From: Cryptomeria japonica
Taxonomy: Eukaryota; Streptophyta; Pinopsida; Cupressales; Cupressaceae
NCBI RefSeq assembly: GCF_030272615.1
Contig: NC_081415.1
Location: 628,595,240-628,659,239 of the forward strand
Direction: 5' to 3'
Length of the DNA: 64,000 bases
Shown here piece after piece: positions 22,301 to 34,214 of the stretch. Position numbers and translations under genes: made by a program. Under the pieces are notes generated by a model. It saw only the letters and a list, made by a program, of their open reading frames with translations, did not search any database and had not been told where the DNA came from. Every line of letters begins with the position of its first letter. Position 1 is the first letter of the stretch.

Positions 22301-23149
22301 TTTTTGTTGCCAGTACCTTCTCTACTGGTTTGACAATAGGTGCCGGTTGATCTTCTTTTATTGCAACAAAATCCCATCTGCTATCTGCTAGATTTTCATC
22401 TGAATCATCTGTAACACCTTCATCTACATAGTAACATGACTTATCTGTGTTTTTCTTAAATCTGTATCTCATATATTTAGGGTTAGGCTTATATGATCTT
22501 TTTGCTTCCTCCCTTAGTCTTGCATGTCTATCAAGACATCTAGATTCCATATGACCAACTTTATTACAATTAAAAATTTGAAAGGTGCTTTACCTTCATA
22601 CTTACTTCCTGTTGGACCTTTAGGCATTTTTCTTGGAAACAGTGCTTCAAGTTCTTCAAGTTTTTCATTTTCTCTCCTCATATCCTCAAGTTCTTTTGCA
22701 TAAAGTGTTTTCCAATCATTTTTTTTCAGATGATGATGATGATGATGATGCTTTAAAGGCTAAATCAGTTTTTATAGTAGCAATAAGACCAAATTCTTCA
22801 AGCTCAAATGCTGAAATTTTTCCAACCAAAGTATCTCGAGAAACTGAAGTATTATGCATTGTTCTCATTTCATTAATAGTAGTTACTTTCATTTTGTATG
22901 CCGGTGGTAATGCTCTTAAAACTTTAGACACAATTTCATTTTCACTTAAGGATCCTCCACATCATTGTATTCTTAAAACAATTTCATTCTCTTTCCATAA
23001 ATGTAGAAATTCTTTCATCTTCTTCCATTTTTCAATTTTCATACCTGACCCGGTAACATTTCAATTTTGCAATTTTGATAGTGGTATCTCCTTCATTCAA
23101 TGTTTCTAGTTTATCCCAAATACCTTTAGCAGTAGATCGGTCTGATAAT
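22301..23149 (-). pseudogene. Copia D gag, C-terminal part
   Basis: Gag on the minus strand. It resumes after solo LTR B' with LSDRSTAKGIWDKLE (about 23105-23150), the UBN2-type Gag core. It continues SKVLRALPPAYKMKVTTINE and KISAFELEEFG, a poly-Ser run encoded by a (GAT)n microsatellite (22730-22750), and a knuckle FNCNKVGHMESRC (first Cys lost, about 22540-22580). A basic and then acidic tail (VDEGVTDDSDEN) leads to the protease. Frame breaks lie near 23030, 22700 and 22550. Confidence 0.88.
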
Positions 23150-23589
23150 TGTTGGCAAATGCACACTCCAATGAGAAATTGTAGGTGATTGAAGGTATTG
23201 TCATTGATGGCAACCTTGCAATCATGTAATACCGGTAGGTAGACATTGGCACCGGCACCGACACCCTGGCCGACAACAATTTTGTATAAATGCATTTTGT
23301 AATTAATTGTAAAATATTTTATAAGCCGACATGGCAGATTGTAATATGACTCATATATGTATAAGATCATTGTAGAAGAAGTAATATATGAAATATGAAT
23401 AGAAGGTAGCAGACCTAATATGCAAATTATTGGATAAGGGTTTATGTATGTAGCAGAGCTTAAACCGGTACTGAATCTGGCATAGCAGATGCTAATCTGA
23501 AGTAGTACAAGACATTGGATTAGTATAATCCATTTTTGTAAGTCAGTGTGACTTCCTTTGTAATTGAGCAGTGAGCTCTAGGCACTTGG
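23150..23589 (+). repeat. Solo LTR B', left part
   Basis: Begins TGTTGGCAAATGCACACTCC and is related to the reverse complement of the element B LTRs. It is preceded by ATAAT (23145-23149). It is interrupted by Copia C at 23590 and resumes at 43335. Its total own length is 732 bp. Confidence 0.88.
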
Positions 23590-24779
23590 TGTAGGCATTA
23601 TGTGAACCGGTATGAGGACATAATGACATTGTATGTTGTCATTGATGTCAATATGCTGAAGAGAAGATAACCGGTACAACACTGTGAACTGGCATTTGTG
23701 CCAAAGTGAAGCAGTGTGTTTGTTTAAGGTGAACCAACATGTGGTTATGGGAACTGACACATGGAAGCTTTGTATGACTATCGGTTGGTAGTCTCAACTT
23801 CAGGGTTTCTGGTTTAAGTGCTTCAAGCTTGTGTGGCTCAACCAGTGACTTTGTGTGATGAGTTAGCATTGTAACGAAGAACAGATCGTGTTGCCACATC
23901 AGCCTTGTGTGTATGACGGATCTTGCATGAAAGGAGATTGTTCCCATCTACCTCGGAAATGTGCGAAGCCTCTAAATGGTGATAACGCGTGATGGGTTAT
24001 CAGCCGCCATGAAATTGGTGGAAAATGAATGATGGAGAATGTCTTGAGATTGGATCAAGATTGTTGCATTTAATGCAATATGCTCAATGGTCAGGATTGA
24101 ACCATTTGAATTCCTTAACCTAACAGGTTTAGGGTTTAGGGTTTATGCTACTGACCTATCTATTTCCTATAAGGTCGATGTTGTATTTCTTTCTGAGGTT
24201 GTTGGCAAAAGTTGTATGTGTGTATCCAAGTGAAGAGATACGTGATTCTTGCCAGACCAAAAGAGAGAAGTGATACCTGTAGAGTGTAAGTGCAGAAGGT
24301 GAAGAGGAGCTAAACAGATATGCATTGGCATTGAGTGCTATTACCAGATAATTGTAATACCTATTGATATCTAACCACTTCAACAGTTGGGAAATCCCTT
24401 AACAAGATAGCTTTAACCAACTTTCTGTAAATCCTTTAACAAGGTGACTCAAAACCATTGAGCTCTTGAAATCCTGTAACAAGGTAACCTTTAACAGGGT
24501 TTAACCCTTAACCGAGTATTCTAGCCATCCCTTAACTGGGTGATCCCTAATAGGATCAGTTCCTAACATGACCTATTGTATCAGTCTTTAACCGGACAAG
24601 GCTCCTAACAGAGCGGACTTCTAAAGAGTTCAAAACCAGCTTGTGGGTATTCATCCCCACTGTGGTTTTTCCCAGTTGGGTTTCCACGTGAAATATATGT
24701 GTGTCATATGTGATATCTTTTTCATGTGATGCTATGTTGTTTTCTGTCAAGTGGTGAATCATGTTGATCTAGCTGTTTA
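23590..24779 (+). repeat. Copia C 5' LTR, left part
   Basis: Starts TGTAGGCATTATGTGAACCG (the third base pair differs from TGTTGG in the 3' LTR) and is collinear with 41862 onward. It contains TTTTTCCCAGTTGGGTTTCC at about 24666-24685. Bases 24775-24779 (GTTTA) are the target duplicated by element G. Confidence 0.93.
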
Positions 24780-25738
24780 TATCATGCCCAAAATTTAGGG
24801 CAAGAACGGGATAAATTTTTTTTAACATAACTTTTAAAAAGCATTAAATCGACAAATATAAAATGCTACATCATGTTTCGTCTTAACTATGTATATCGTT
24901 AATCTTTTTTTTTTAACTAGCTTCAAGTACGCAATTTTGTTTGTTAAATTAAATACGAAGTGCTGAAATAACCAAATACTATTTTAACTCTCCAAATTAG
25001 CCAACAGATTAATCTGAATCCAAAAATCTAAATTCGATAGGCAAGGATACTATTAATTTCCAGTAGTTCTTATTTGTTTTTAAGAAGCATTTATATTAGT
25101 CTCGGCACTTAGATTTTTAAGTGTATTTATTTTTCCTAACAATAATTAAGTATTAGGTTGAGCTAAAACAACTACATTTATTTAATTAAAATTAAATGTC
25201 ACTTCACTGATCTTTAAACTCGAAAATAACACAATCTATTCGAATGTAAAAATTAAATATGAACTTCATTAAAATATAATTATATAAACGTCTCAATCCA
25301 TTTAACATAGATAATACTTCATTAATAAATAAATTTATAAAGGAAATATATTCTATAAGGTAAATACCTATACTCAGGTTCATCTTCAACTAAAATTATA
25401 TGATTAAATCTACGGTTTTGCATTTTTTTTTTTTTTCCTAATATCCTCAACTCTTTATATAGATATATTCTTATACATATCTATATAATTATGTATATTT
25501 ATATATAAATATATATCTTAAATATATATTTATATATATAAATATTTAATTATATTTCTAATTAATATAATGATTTTATTTTCCCAAATTATAAGACTAA
25601 AATCATGCAAACCCTAACTAGGAGTTTGCATTATAAAATACCCTTATTTTACAATTTTACCATTTTTTATTATTGCCCTAGCCCTACCCAGGCTAGGGTT
25701 TCATATTTTTTTTTTTTTTGATTTAGGTTTTTATTTTT

Positions 25739-25951
25739 GAGCAGGGCTGAACAGGGGACCGCGGGCGGCAACAATGGCTGATGGCGGAGGCTCTGCATGT
25801 TGGAGGGGGGGGGGGGATGGCGTGGCCGAAGCCTCCCACTGTGTAATGCACAGTGGGCTCGGCCCCACCGACCACTGTGCAATGCATAGTGGGGAGGAGC
25901 CGCCGACCCCTGTGCAAAGCACAGTGGGGCTCGGCCCGAAGGGCAAAATAA
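25739..25951. repeat. GC-rich island with three hairpin units
   Basis: An abrupt GC-rich block lies in very AT-rich DNA. Three units, spaced about 36-37 bp, each centre on a near-perfect inverted repeat: CCACTGTGTAATGCACAGTG (about 25836), CCACTGTGCAATGCATAGTG (25872) and CCCCTGTGCAAAGCACAGTG (25907). A G12-type run lies at about 25806-25816. Confidence 0.85.
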
Positions 25952-26019
25952 ATTTTTTTTTTTTTTTTTTGAAAAAAAAAAAACTAGGGTTTGTTTAAAT
26001 ATATATTTAAAAAAAAAAG

Positions 26020-26023
<4 letters not shown>

Positions 26024-26055
<32 letters not shown>
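26024..26055. repeat. (TA)n microsatellite in G 3' LTR
   Basis: About 16 uninterrupted TA units. The corresponding place in the other LTR is much longer (34074-34214). Confidence 0.9.
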
Positions 26056-26057
<2 letters not shown>

Positions 26058-29000
26058 CTTATGTATATATGTATAAACATAAAAATAAATATATTTTGTT
26101 TAAATCAAGGGATGGTTTCCTTTACTCATAGGCATGCAAATTTGTTATACACATACTATATATAAATGTTATATATTTGTATAACTGAACATATCTATAT
26201 TATCAAAAATATATACAGGTTGCAACTAGGGTATAATTTTTTATTTTTATTTTTATACAATAAATCCACAGGTACTGTAAATCTGCAACTTATTTTAACA
26301 GTTTTGATGCTATTTTGAGGTTCAATTCTTTGTGTTTATTTCCCTTTTATCATAATCTTAGTTGCTAAATGAATAGATAGGTTATTTAGTAAAATTTAAA
26401 CTACAACTAGATAAATAGTATATTACTTAAATTAATTAGACTATTTACTCTAGATGTACTTTATGCTATAAAAGAAAACAACAAAATTAACTAATCTTAA
26501 AACAACAACTATGTTAAATAAAGAATTTATTAAATTAAACTATAGAGATGGTTATGATAACTTTAGATTTTAATTTCTGCATTTAAAATAAAATCCCAGA
26601 TAAAATAAAATCACAGATTTAAATAAAATACTTTTATATTTCCATGTATAGTCCTAAGTGCTTTTATTTTCGGCCTTTGTATGCATGCAAAATCAATTCT
26701 ATTTCTTTTCAATTAAATAAAAGAATAAATTTAACTATCAAGAAATATTAAATACTCTACAAGATTTAACCTCAACTTTAGGACTATAACTTAGAAATAA
26801 ACCATTTATCTTTTTTGCAAAATAACATGATATTTTCTACATATATATAACAAATAACATATCCCCAAGTCTTTATTTCTATTTTACAAATAGCCTCTCT
26901 TTTCAAACAAATGAGGACTTTTCAAAGGGTATTAATTACATTTACAACAATTTTCCTCAATCCATATCTTCCACCATAACTGCATGCCCTGATATTTCTT
27001 CTAACAATATGTAAATAAACCAAAACTATGACCATGGAGTGCTCACGTCCCAGCCTAGGCTAACTAGTAGCCACCCCCAAGCTCGGAGAACCAAGCCCTA
27101 GACGGGTAAGAAACATGCAAACATAAAGAGATAGAATACACACAAACTCAAACACATCCCAACCCAGGCTACACTACACCACACATTGTGATGTCCTTTT
27201 CAAGGGTGGTAGTGGACCAAGTACCCTGAGGAGAACAACAAGTATGGAAATACATGTAGCCATGTCATGGCAAACCAAATACATCAAGTATAGCAACCCC
27301 TTATTCCTTATGCCCCCCAAGGCATTCATGGCTTATTTCCCTCCTTACGACCCCCAATGCATAAACAAGGCATGCAGCAAGGGTCACATAAAATCCCTTA
27401 TGATCGCTCTCATAACGAGAGTCTCTCACTTGAGGGCTGTCACTTCTACCACCCACAAGATCCTCCTCTCTCCCAAGAGTAAGAGGTCTTGATGACTCCC
27501 AAAAACACATACAATGTATAAACACAAATTACCAAATAAATTTCCAAGAGAACATGCACATAAACTAGTCTTTTACACAAACATTACTTTCAAAAAACAC
27601 ATGCAATAAGAAATCCATTATAAGAAAGATACAATCAACCTTAATCTGCCCAATGGTATGCTAGTTTTGTTGAGGATGAGCAGCCCAATTCCACGGTTCT
27701 TCCCCTCCTACCCTTAACCAAAATTCTCAAACCAAATTCTATCTTTTTCTTTTCAAAATTCTCTTGTCTCCAAAAATGGAGAGTGGGTGATTAGCCCCAA
27801 AATCTCTCTTTCTTGCTTAAGAAGACACTAGTGTGAGTTCTCTCAAGTTTCTAAAACTGAAAAGGAAAGTAGGGTGAAATGGGAAAGGGAACTCTCATTC
27901 AAAAAGGAAGGTTAACAACTTAGTTCAAGCCTTCTAATTTCCATTTTTGCACAACTTAGAAAAGTCACTTTTAGGGTGTCTAAATGGTCACATGGGAGTA
28001 GAAACATGCCTAAAATTACTCCTAACCCTTAGATATACCTTATGGGCTTTAGGAAACCGTAATAAACTACCGTTAGGAGTCCATTTAACCCTTTTTAAAC
28101 CCCTCTGAAGTTTATTTTCGGGTCAAACCTAAGTTGACCATCCCAAAGATTCTTTACCTAAGGCAATTATGGAATCACATTAAATTTAATTGAAAAAGCT
28201 ATAGTTAAACAATTCCCTCCAAGAAACAAATTTAAAAACTCAAACATAAATCAACACGTGTCAAGTGACACAAAGAAAATACTTTTACAAAATTGTACAT
28301 GAAATCTTGTCTCTTGTTGGATTTAAGTAAGTCAAATAAATAACATTTAACACACATGCATCATTTACTATTACGAATAAAATACAACACAAACGGGGTG
28401 TTGTCTCTCCAAATAGACAAACCCTGGTTTTACGAACATACATAGGTCTAGGTTTGGTTCTCCGGAATATTTCCATGGTCACATGGATATCTTTTCCTGC
28501 GCCACTCAAATACACATTAGTAATTTCCAATAACCTCGTATAATATTAAACACATGAATTAGAATACACATCAAACACTTCGCATACAATTTTCATTTGA
28601 ACAATTCAATATATCTCATATCTAATTAAATCCACATAAGCAATTATCATAATTCTCATAATTTTGGTCCACACATAAAACATACATCTTAATTCTATTA
28701 TCATAATAAAGTCGTGCAAATCCAATAATGACATGCATCATCTCCAATTTATCCTATTCTAGAATCATATAGAGTTTTTTTATCATAAAGCATATAAATG
28801 AAGCATCAACATTCATCAATGTTATCCAATCACAGAATCATATAAGTTCTACATCTAGACATAGCTGACATACGTTAAATCAAGATTATCCAATCAATGG
28901 ATCTTTTAGGATTTCAAATTCATAACACATCAAAATGTACACCACAAGGTGCAATAACTCTATAACTTGGTTCAATTACTTTTCTCACCAGTCTATCTGT

Positions 29001-29098
29001 CTAACACAGTCTATTCTATTGAATTGTAAAACATTTATTAATAGGGTCAAACATGGTCAACTAAGTTAATCAAAGCTTGGTTTGGGGAAGGCCTTACA

Positions 29099-29112
29099 TC
29101 CTCCCCCCCTAG
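29099..29112 (-). promoter_or_regulatory. Element G polypurine tract
   Basis: Minus-strand CTAGGGGGGGAGGA lies directly against the 3' LTR, and is the expected plus-strand primer. Confidence 0.85.
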
Positions 29113-32100
29113 AGTTCGACTTACTCCTAGAAGTCGCATGAGTAGAATTACGAAGTATGGAGATAACATTTCCCACATTTTCTATGAGTTACTCAGAATC
29201 TTAACTTGCCTACTAGAAGGATGAAATACAAAAATCAACTTATTATTGTAATTAACTTACTATCTTCACAAGGTTAAATTCTTAGTATTTTTATTACATT
29301 TCCCTTCTATCTCTGGTAGGTGTTTGCAAAGTTATATCTTTCAACAATTTACATTAATGTGCCATCCAAATCATATCAATAACACACATCAACTCCCAAA
29401 ATCAAGGTTACACATATCGAGTTTCTAGGAGTCCTACTTTGTTTAGAATTTGTTTAAAAGCATGTTTATCCTACTGTATTCTCATCCAAGCATGTTACTT
29501 AAAAAAATTGACATCACACTTATCCACAATGAATCTACTCACTCTACAACAAGGCACCTCATTAGGGTGTTAATAACTATTTGCTAAACTGTCCTAGGTG
29601 CATAATTTCTTCCAACTTTTTTAGGTGACAAGGCAAAATCAAATTTAGGTTCTTCAATTCCGCCCTTATATAGGGTAGTTTTCTACCACTAGGGTTTATA
29701 ATATTTTTATTTCTAGGCACCAAGGTTTAAGTTTCATAGGGTACATTATTCGCAATTCCCAAACATTAAGGTACATAACAATCCCATTCTAAGGGAGTGA
29801 TGATATTATTTATACTTATTTTAGATACCATCCACGCAATCATCTCCTTACACATGCTAAATTTACCCATCGACAATTATTACTTTCGCAAATCATTAGG
29901 TCTAGATCATACTATTTATAAATTTTTCTCTTTCAGGTTACTCTCAATTACTCTTATTTAGGAGGATCTTCCTTCCTTTATCTTGATTTGATAAAATATA
30001 TCCTTTGTTAATATTTTGTGCCTAATTTCACTCCTTGAGGTATTCTCCCTTGACACACTTTCAGTGGTTCAATGAACATGATAGATATTACACAAATCAC
30101 ATCACTAGGGCTAGTTATATTAACCACCAAAATGACCACTTGACTCTTTACAAGATCAAAAATATAAGTTACTTCTGCCAATTCCAATAAAAAGAAGAAA
30201 AAAAGCCGACAATTGAAAGATACTAAAACTAGAAACATGGTAAGTGCCATAGCTCAAAATAAAAGAAACACAAATTTAGTGGTCCTTTCATCCTAAAAAA
30301 AATAAACAGAAAGTACTAGCCCCCAGGTCGCGAAATGCTATTCAAAGAAAATCAAACAAATAATGTCGAATCAAACTCGAAACAAGATGACCATTCTAGC
30401 CATGCTATAGGGAGTAACCGCAACACATCAGCCAAGATCACGTGTCCTGAGTGTGTTAGGAAGTGATTATAAGACTCTTAAGGTTCTTATATTTTTTATG
30501 ATCCTTTATTGATTTATGAAATAATTTCTTATACACAAGAGATCACAATCGTTTTTTATAGATCATGTTCCATTTTAACCTTCATGTGCTTACTATTACT
30601 AGCAACACTTTCTGATATAATTCATTATCTATTTAGGGTTATTAACATCCTTAATTATATCTAACAGGTGATTTCCCTAACTCTACCATTCTTTGTCCAT
30701 TCTTCTTGGACTTCCATTACTTATCTTAATATGCTAAACCTTGATCCAATGTTACGTGGTAGCTCAAGTATCGACACTTTCATATCTTACACACTCGGTT
30801 GATAGTTTGGTACAAATTTGACACTTGTTTACTTAGAACCACTTAGGGTTGTATAATTTAATCATATAATTTTACTAGGGACATCATTTGTTTTCTTAGC
30901 ACCTTATGCGAGCTCCTTATATTTTCGCCTCTAACATTCACTTGCCTTCATTAGGTAGGAGCTTGTTGCCAAATTACTAACACTTATGGTTAAGAGCCAT
31001 TTGGGGTGAAATTATAGTCAAGTAAGGTCGATAATGGTTGACAATAATTTCTACCCACACATTTCATGACATAATTCAAACAACTCGGAGAGTGGACTTA
31101 TTCTCTCTTACTTGACTTATGCAACTATGAAATCAAGGGGGTGTGCACTCAAAAAGTGACCAACACCCATCCTTTTAATTAAAATTTAGTAAAGAGGGAA
31201 GTTGTCTTGTTCCATATTACTTATTTATATATACTAACTAGCCATTTCCGACATATCACAATTTACGATTTCCTTCAATCCACAAAAAAATAAACACCTT
31301 ATCGTCATAATATTTTGTTACCTAATTACGATATAACTTAAGGGTGTCCAATAACTACCAATGTCTTAAGACCCATAATTTTTTTACGTTCTCCCCTGGC
31401 TAACCACATAATTCGGCTCCTTATCTATGTTCTCATAAAATATTTTACACTGCCAACTATTTCTCATTAAAGCTTTGGTATTATATTACTGTTATACTAT
31501 TTTTTTCCTAAGCCATTTCCATCTGCATGTTGTTTCATCCATACTTAATGTTTTCGCATACTTTCACACTTGAGTGCCAAAATTTGCAAAGCTTCTTTGA
31601 TTGTGCCTAGTAGATAAATGGTGTTACATATTGTCTTGTACCTAGCGGCTAACAATGATTGGGTTGCACTTTTCTTCTTAGTTTCTAAATGAAAACTAGT
31701 TACACATTTCTAGATTATGGGATCCTAATACTTTTACACTCCTTGCATTTCAATGGGGATTTTTGTATGATTACTAAATCAACCCTACTCTCTCTTCCAT
31801 TATTTACTTTCTCCAAGATTATCTTCTCATAAAGGAACTAGTTGAGGTTTTATTTGCTTGTTTCCCCAATTATATAACCACGGATGAACTTAGGTTTTAT
31901 TGTAAATATGTGTTTTTACCCAAGAAGTTCATGCCTCCTTTATCCTTATTTAACTCACCTATAGTATTACTAGGGTTTTCTGACCAAGGGAATTTTTATT
32001 CATCAAGTTGAGTTCTTATCTGCAGGGTTATCCAACTCTAGCTCTACTATATTGCCACAAACATTGTCTAACAAATGCTCTTAATAAGAAATCTAATATG

Positions 32101-32775
32101 ACCACATTCTTAAGGTACCTAGTCATTAGGATAGGTCAATGCTTCTATCTGAGATTCACAAGAGTTCCTTTTAATTCTCCTTCATTTATGTCTTCTATGG
32201 CGGCCTTGATCTTTTTAACCATCATAATTTCATATAGCTTAAAATTTTAATTAGATCTGTCTCGATTCTTATTTATCTTGTGTACGGTGACTTCATCTAA
32301 GGTCTAACTATCTTGCTTGACTTGCCATGTCAAGAACATATCTCGATGGATGGCACTCCTTTAGTTACCATTAGAGGTATTTTATTGAAAGATTCATCTC
32401 CTCCTACTTGGTTTGATTAGGGCAATTATTGCATTTTAGGTTCCAATTGAATGGTAACCTCATAAGCACAAAAGTACTATCTTTTCATTTTTAAACACCG
32501 AAATACTTTATATAAATAAATAATTGAACATTTTGCAACCCTTGGGATTTTATTATGCTATAAGCCTTATGACTAATAGGTTCAAATTTCAGGGCTTTTA
32601 GTGACCCTTGGAACCCCTTGAATTGATATTTGTTGATCTGTTGATCTAAAAGAATTTTCATTTATGTTTCACTTTGTTATATCACATGTTTCCACCTAGG
32701 TGTTATACTTCAAGCCATAGGTTCGGTTTCAACTAAGTTATGAATGTAGCCCATGTTCACCAGTGTATGAACCTA
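29113..32775 (-). other. Element G interior, non-coding
   Basis: About 3.7 kb of AT-rich sequence between PPT and PBS. I see no RT, integrase, Gag or protease motif on either strand and no long reading frame. Frames up to 80 codons (30008-30250, 32008-32250) have no family content. In known LARDs this domain is conserved for RNA structure rather than protein; whether that holds here is inference. Confidence 0.8.
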
Positions 32776-32789
32776 GGGCTCTGATACCA
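32776..32789 (-). promoter_or_regulatory. Element G primer binding site
   Basis: Minus-strand TGGTATCAGAGCCC, three bases from the LTR end at 32793. Initiator-Met tRNA type. Confidence 0.93.
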
Positions 32790-33751
32790 AAATGTCATGC
32801 TCGAAATTCAGGGCAAGAACGGGATAAATTTTTTTTTAACATAACTTTTAAAAAGCATTAAATCGACAAATATAAAATGCTACATCATGTTTCGTCTTAA
32901 CTATGTATATCGTTAATCTTTTTTTTTTTTACTAGCTTCAAGTAAGCAATTTTGTTTGTTAAATTAAATACGAAGTGCTAAAATAACCAAATACTATTTT
33001 AACTCTCCAAATTAGCCCAACAGATTAATCTGAATCCAAAAATCTAAATTCGATAGGCAAGGATACTATTAATTTCCAATAGTTCTTATTTGTTTTTAAG
33101 AAGCATTTATATTAGTCTCGACACTTAGATTTTTAAGTGTATTTATTTTTCCTAACAATAATTAAGTATTAGACTGAGCTAAAACAACTACATTTATTTA
33201 ATTAAAATTAAATGTCACTTCACTGATCTTTAAACTCGAAAATAACACAATCTATTCGAATTTAAAAATTAAATATGAACTTCATTAAAATATAATTATA
33301 TAAACGTCTCAATCCATTTGACATAGATAATACTTCATTAATAAATAAATTTATAAAGGAAATATATTCTATAAGGTAAATACCTATACTCAGGTTCATC
33401 TTCCACTAAAATTATATGATTAAATCTACGGTTTTGCTTTTTTTTTCCTAATATCCTCAACTCTTTATATAGATATATTCTTATACATATCTATATAATT
33501 ATGTATATTTATATATAAATATATATCTTAAATATATATTTATATATATAAATATTTAACTATATTTCTAATTAATATAACGATTTTATTTTCTCAAATT
33601 ATAAGACTAAAATCATGCAAACCCTAACCAGGAGTTTGCATTATAAAATACCCTTATTTTACAATTTTACCATTTTTTATTATTGCCCTAGCCCTACCCG
33701 GGCTAGGGTTTCATATTATTATTATTTTTTATTTAGGTTTTTATTTTTTAG

Positions 33752-33990
33752 CAGGGCCAAACAGGGGATTGCGGGCGGTGGCAATGGCTGATGGCGGAGG
33801 CTCTACATGTTGGAGGGGGGGGGACGGCTTTCGGCCCCGCCGACCACTGTGCATTGCATAGTGGGAGGCGCCGCCATCCACTATGCTTTGCACAGTGGGG
33901 AGGCGTCGCCGACCCTTGTGCAAAGCATAGTGGCTCGGCCGCCGCCGACCCCTGTGCAAAGCACAGTGGGGCTCGGCCCGAAGGGCAAAA
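33752..33990. repeat. GC-rich island with four hairpin units
   Basis: Counterpart of 25739-25951 in the other LTR, with hairpins at about 33844, 33878, 33913 and 33949. One of the units is CCACTATGCTTTGCACAGTG. It has four units against three, so the array has changed copy number since insertion. Confidence 0.85.
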
Positions 33991-34073
33991 TAAATTTTAT
34001 TATTTTTTTTTTGAAAAAAACAACAAGAAGTGTTTGTTTAAATATATATTTTTTTAAAAAGAGTATAATATTA

Positions 34074-34214
<141 letters not shown>

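Larger units (their letters stand above)
24780..29098 (-). repeat. Element G 3' LTR (4.3 kb)
   Basis: 4319 bp from TATCATGCCCAAAATTTAGG (first G now A) to GGCCTTACA. It is nearly collinear with 32793-37208. It holds a GC-rich hairpin island (25739-25951), a (TA)n tract, and long AT-rich flanks. Short open frames such as 27244-27525 have no recognisable content and sit inside the LTR. Confidence 0.92.

Noticed and set aside
25835-25929. Regularly spaced palindromic units considered as a CRISPR array
   Set aside because: Only three to four units, the spacers are themselves repeated, and the setting is a plant LTR.
27244-27525. Overlapping frames present in both G LTRs (also 35430-35684)
   Set aside because: Kept only because the LTRs are near-identical; opposite-strand frames overlap and neither resembles a known protein.
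29099-32792. Search for RT, integrase or Gag motifs in the interior of G
   Set aside because: None seen on either strand; called non-coding.
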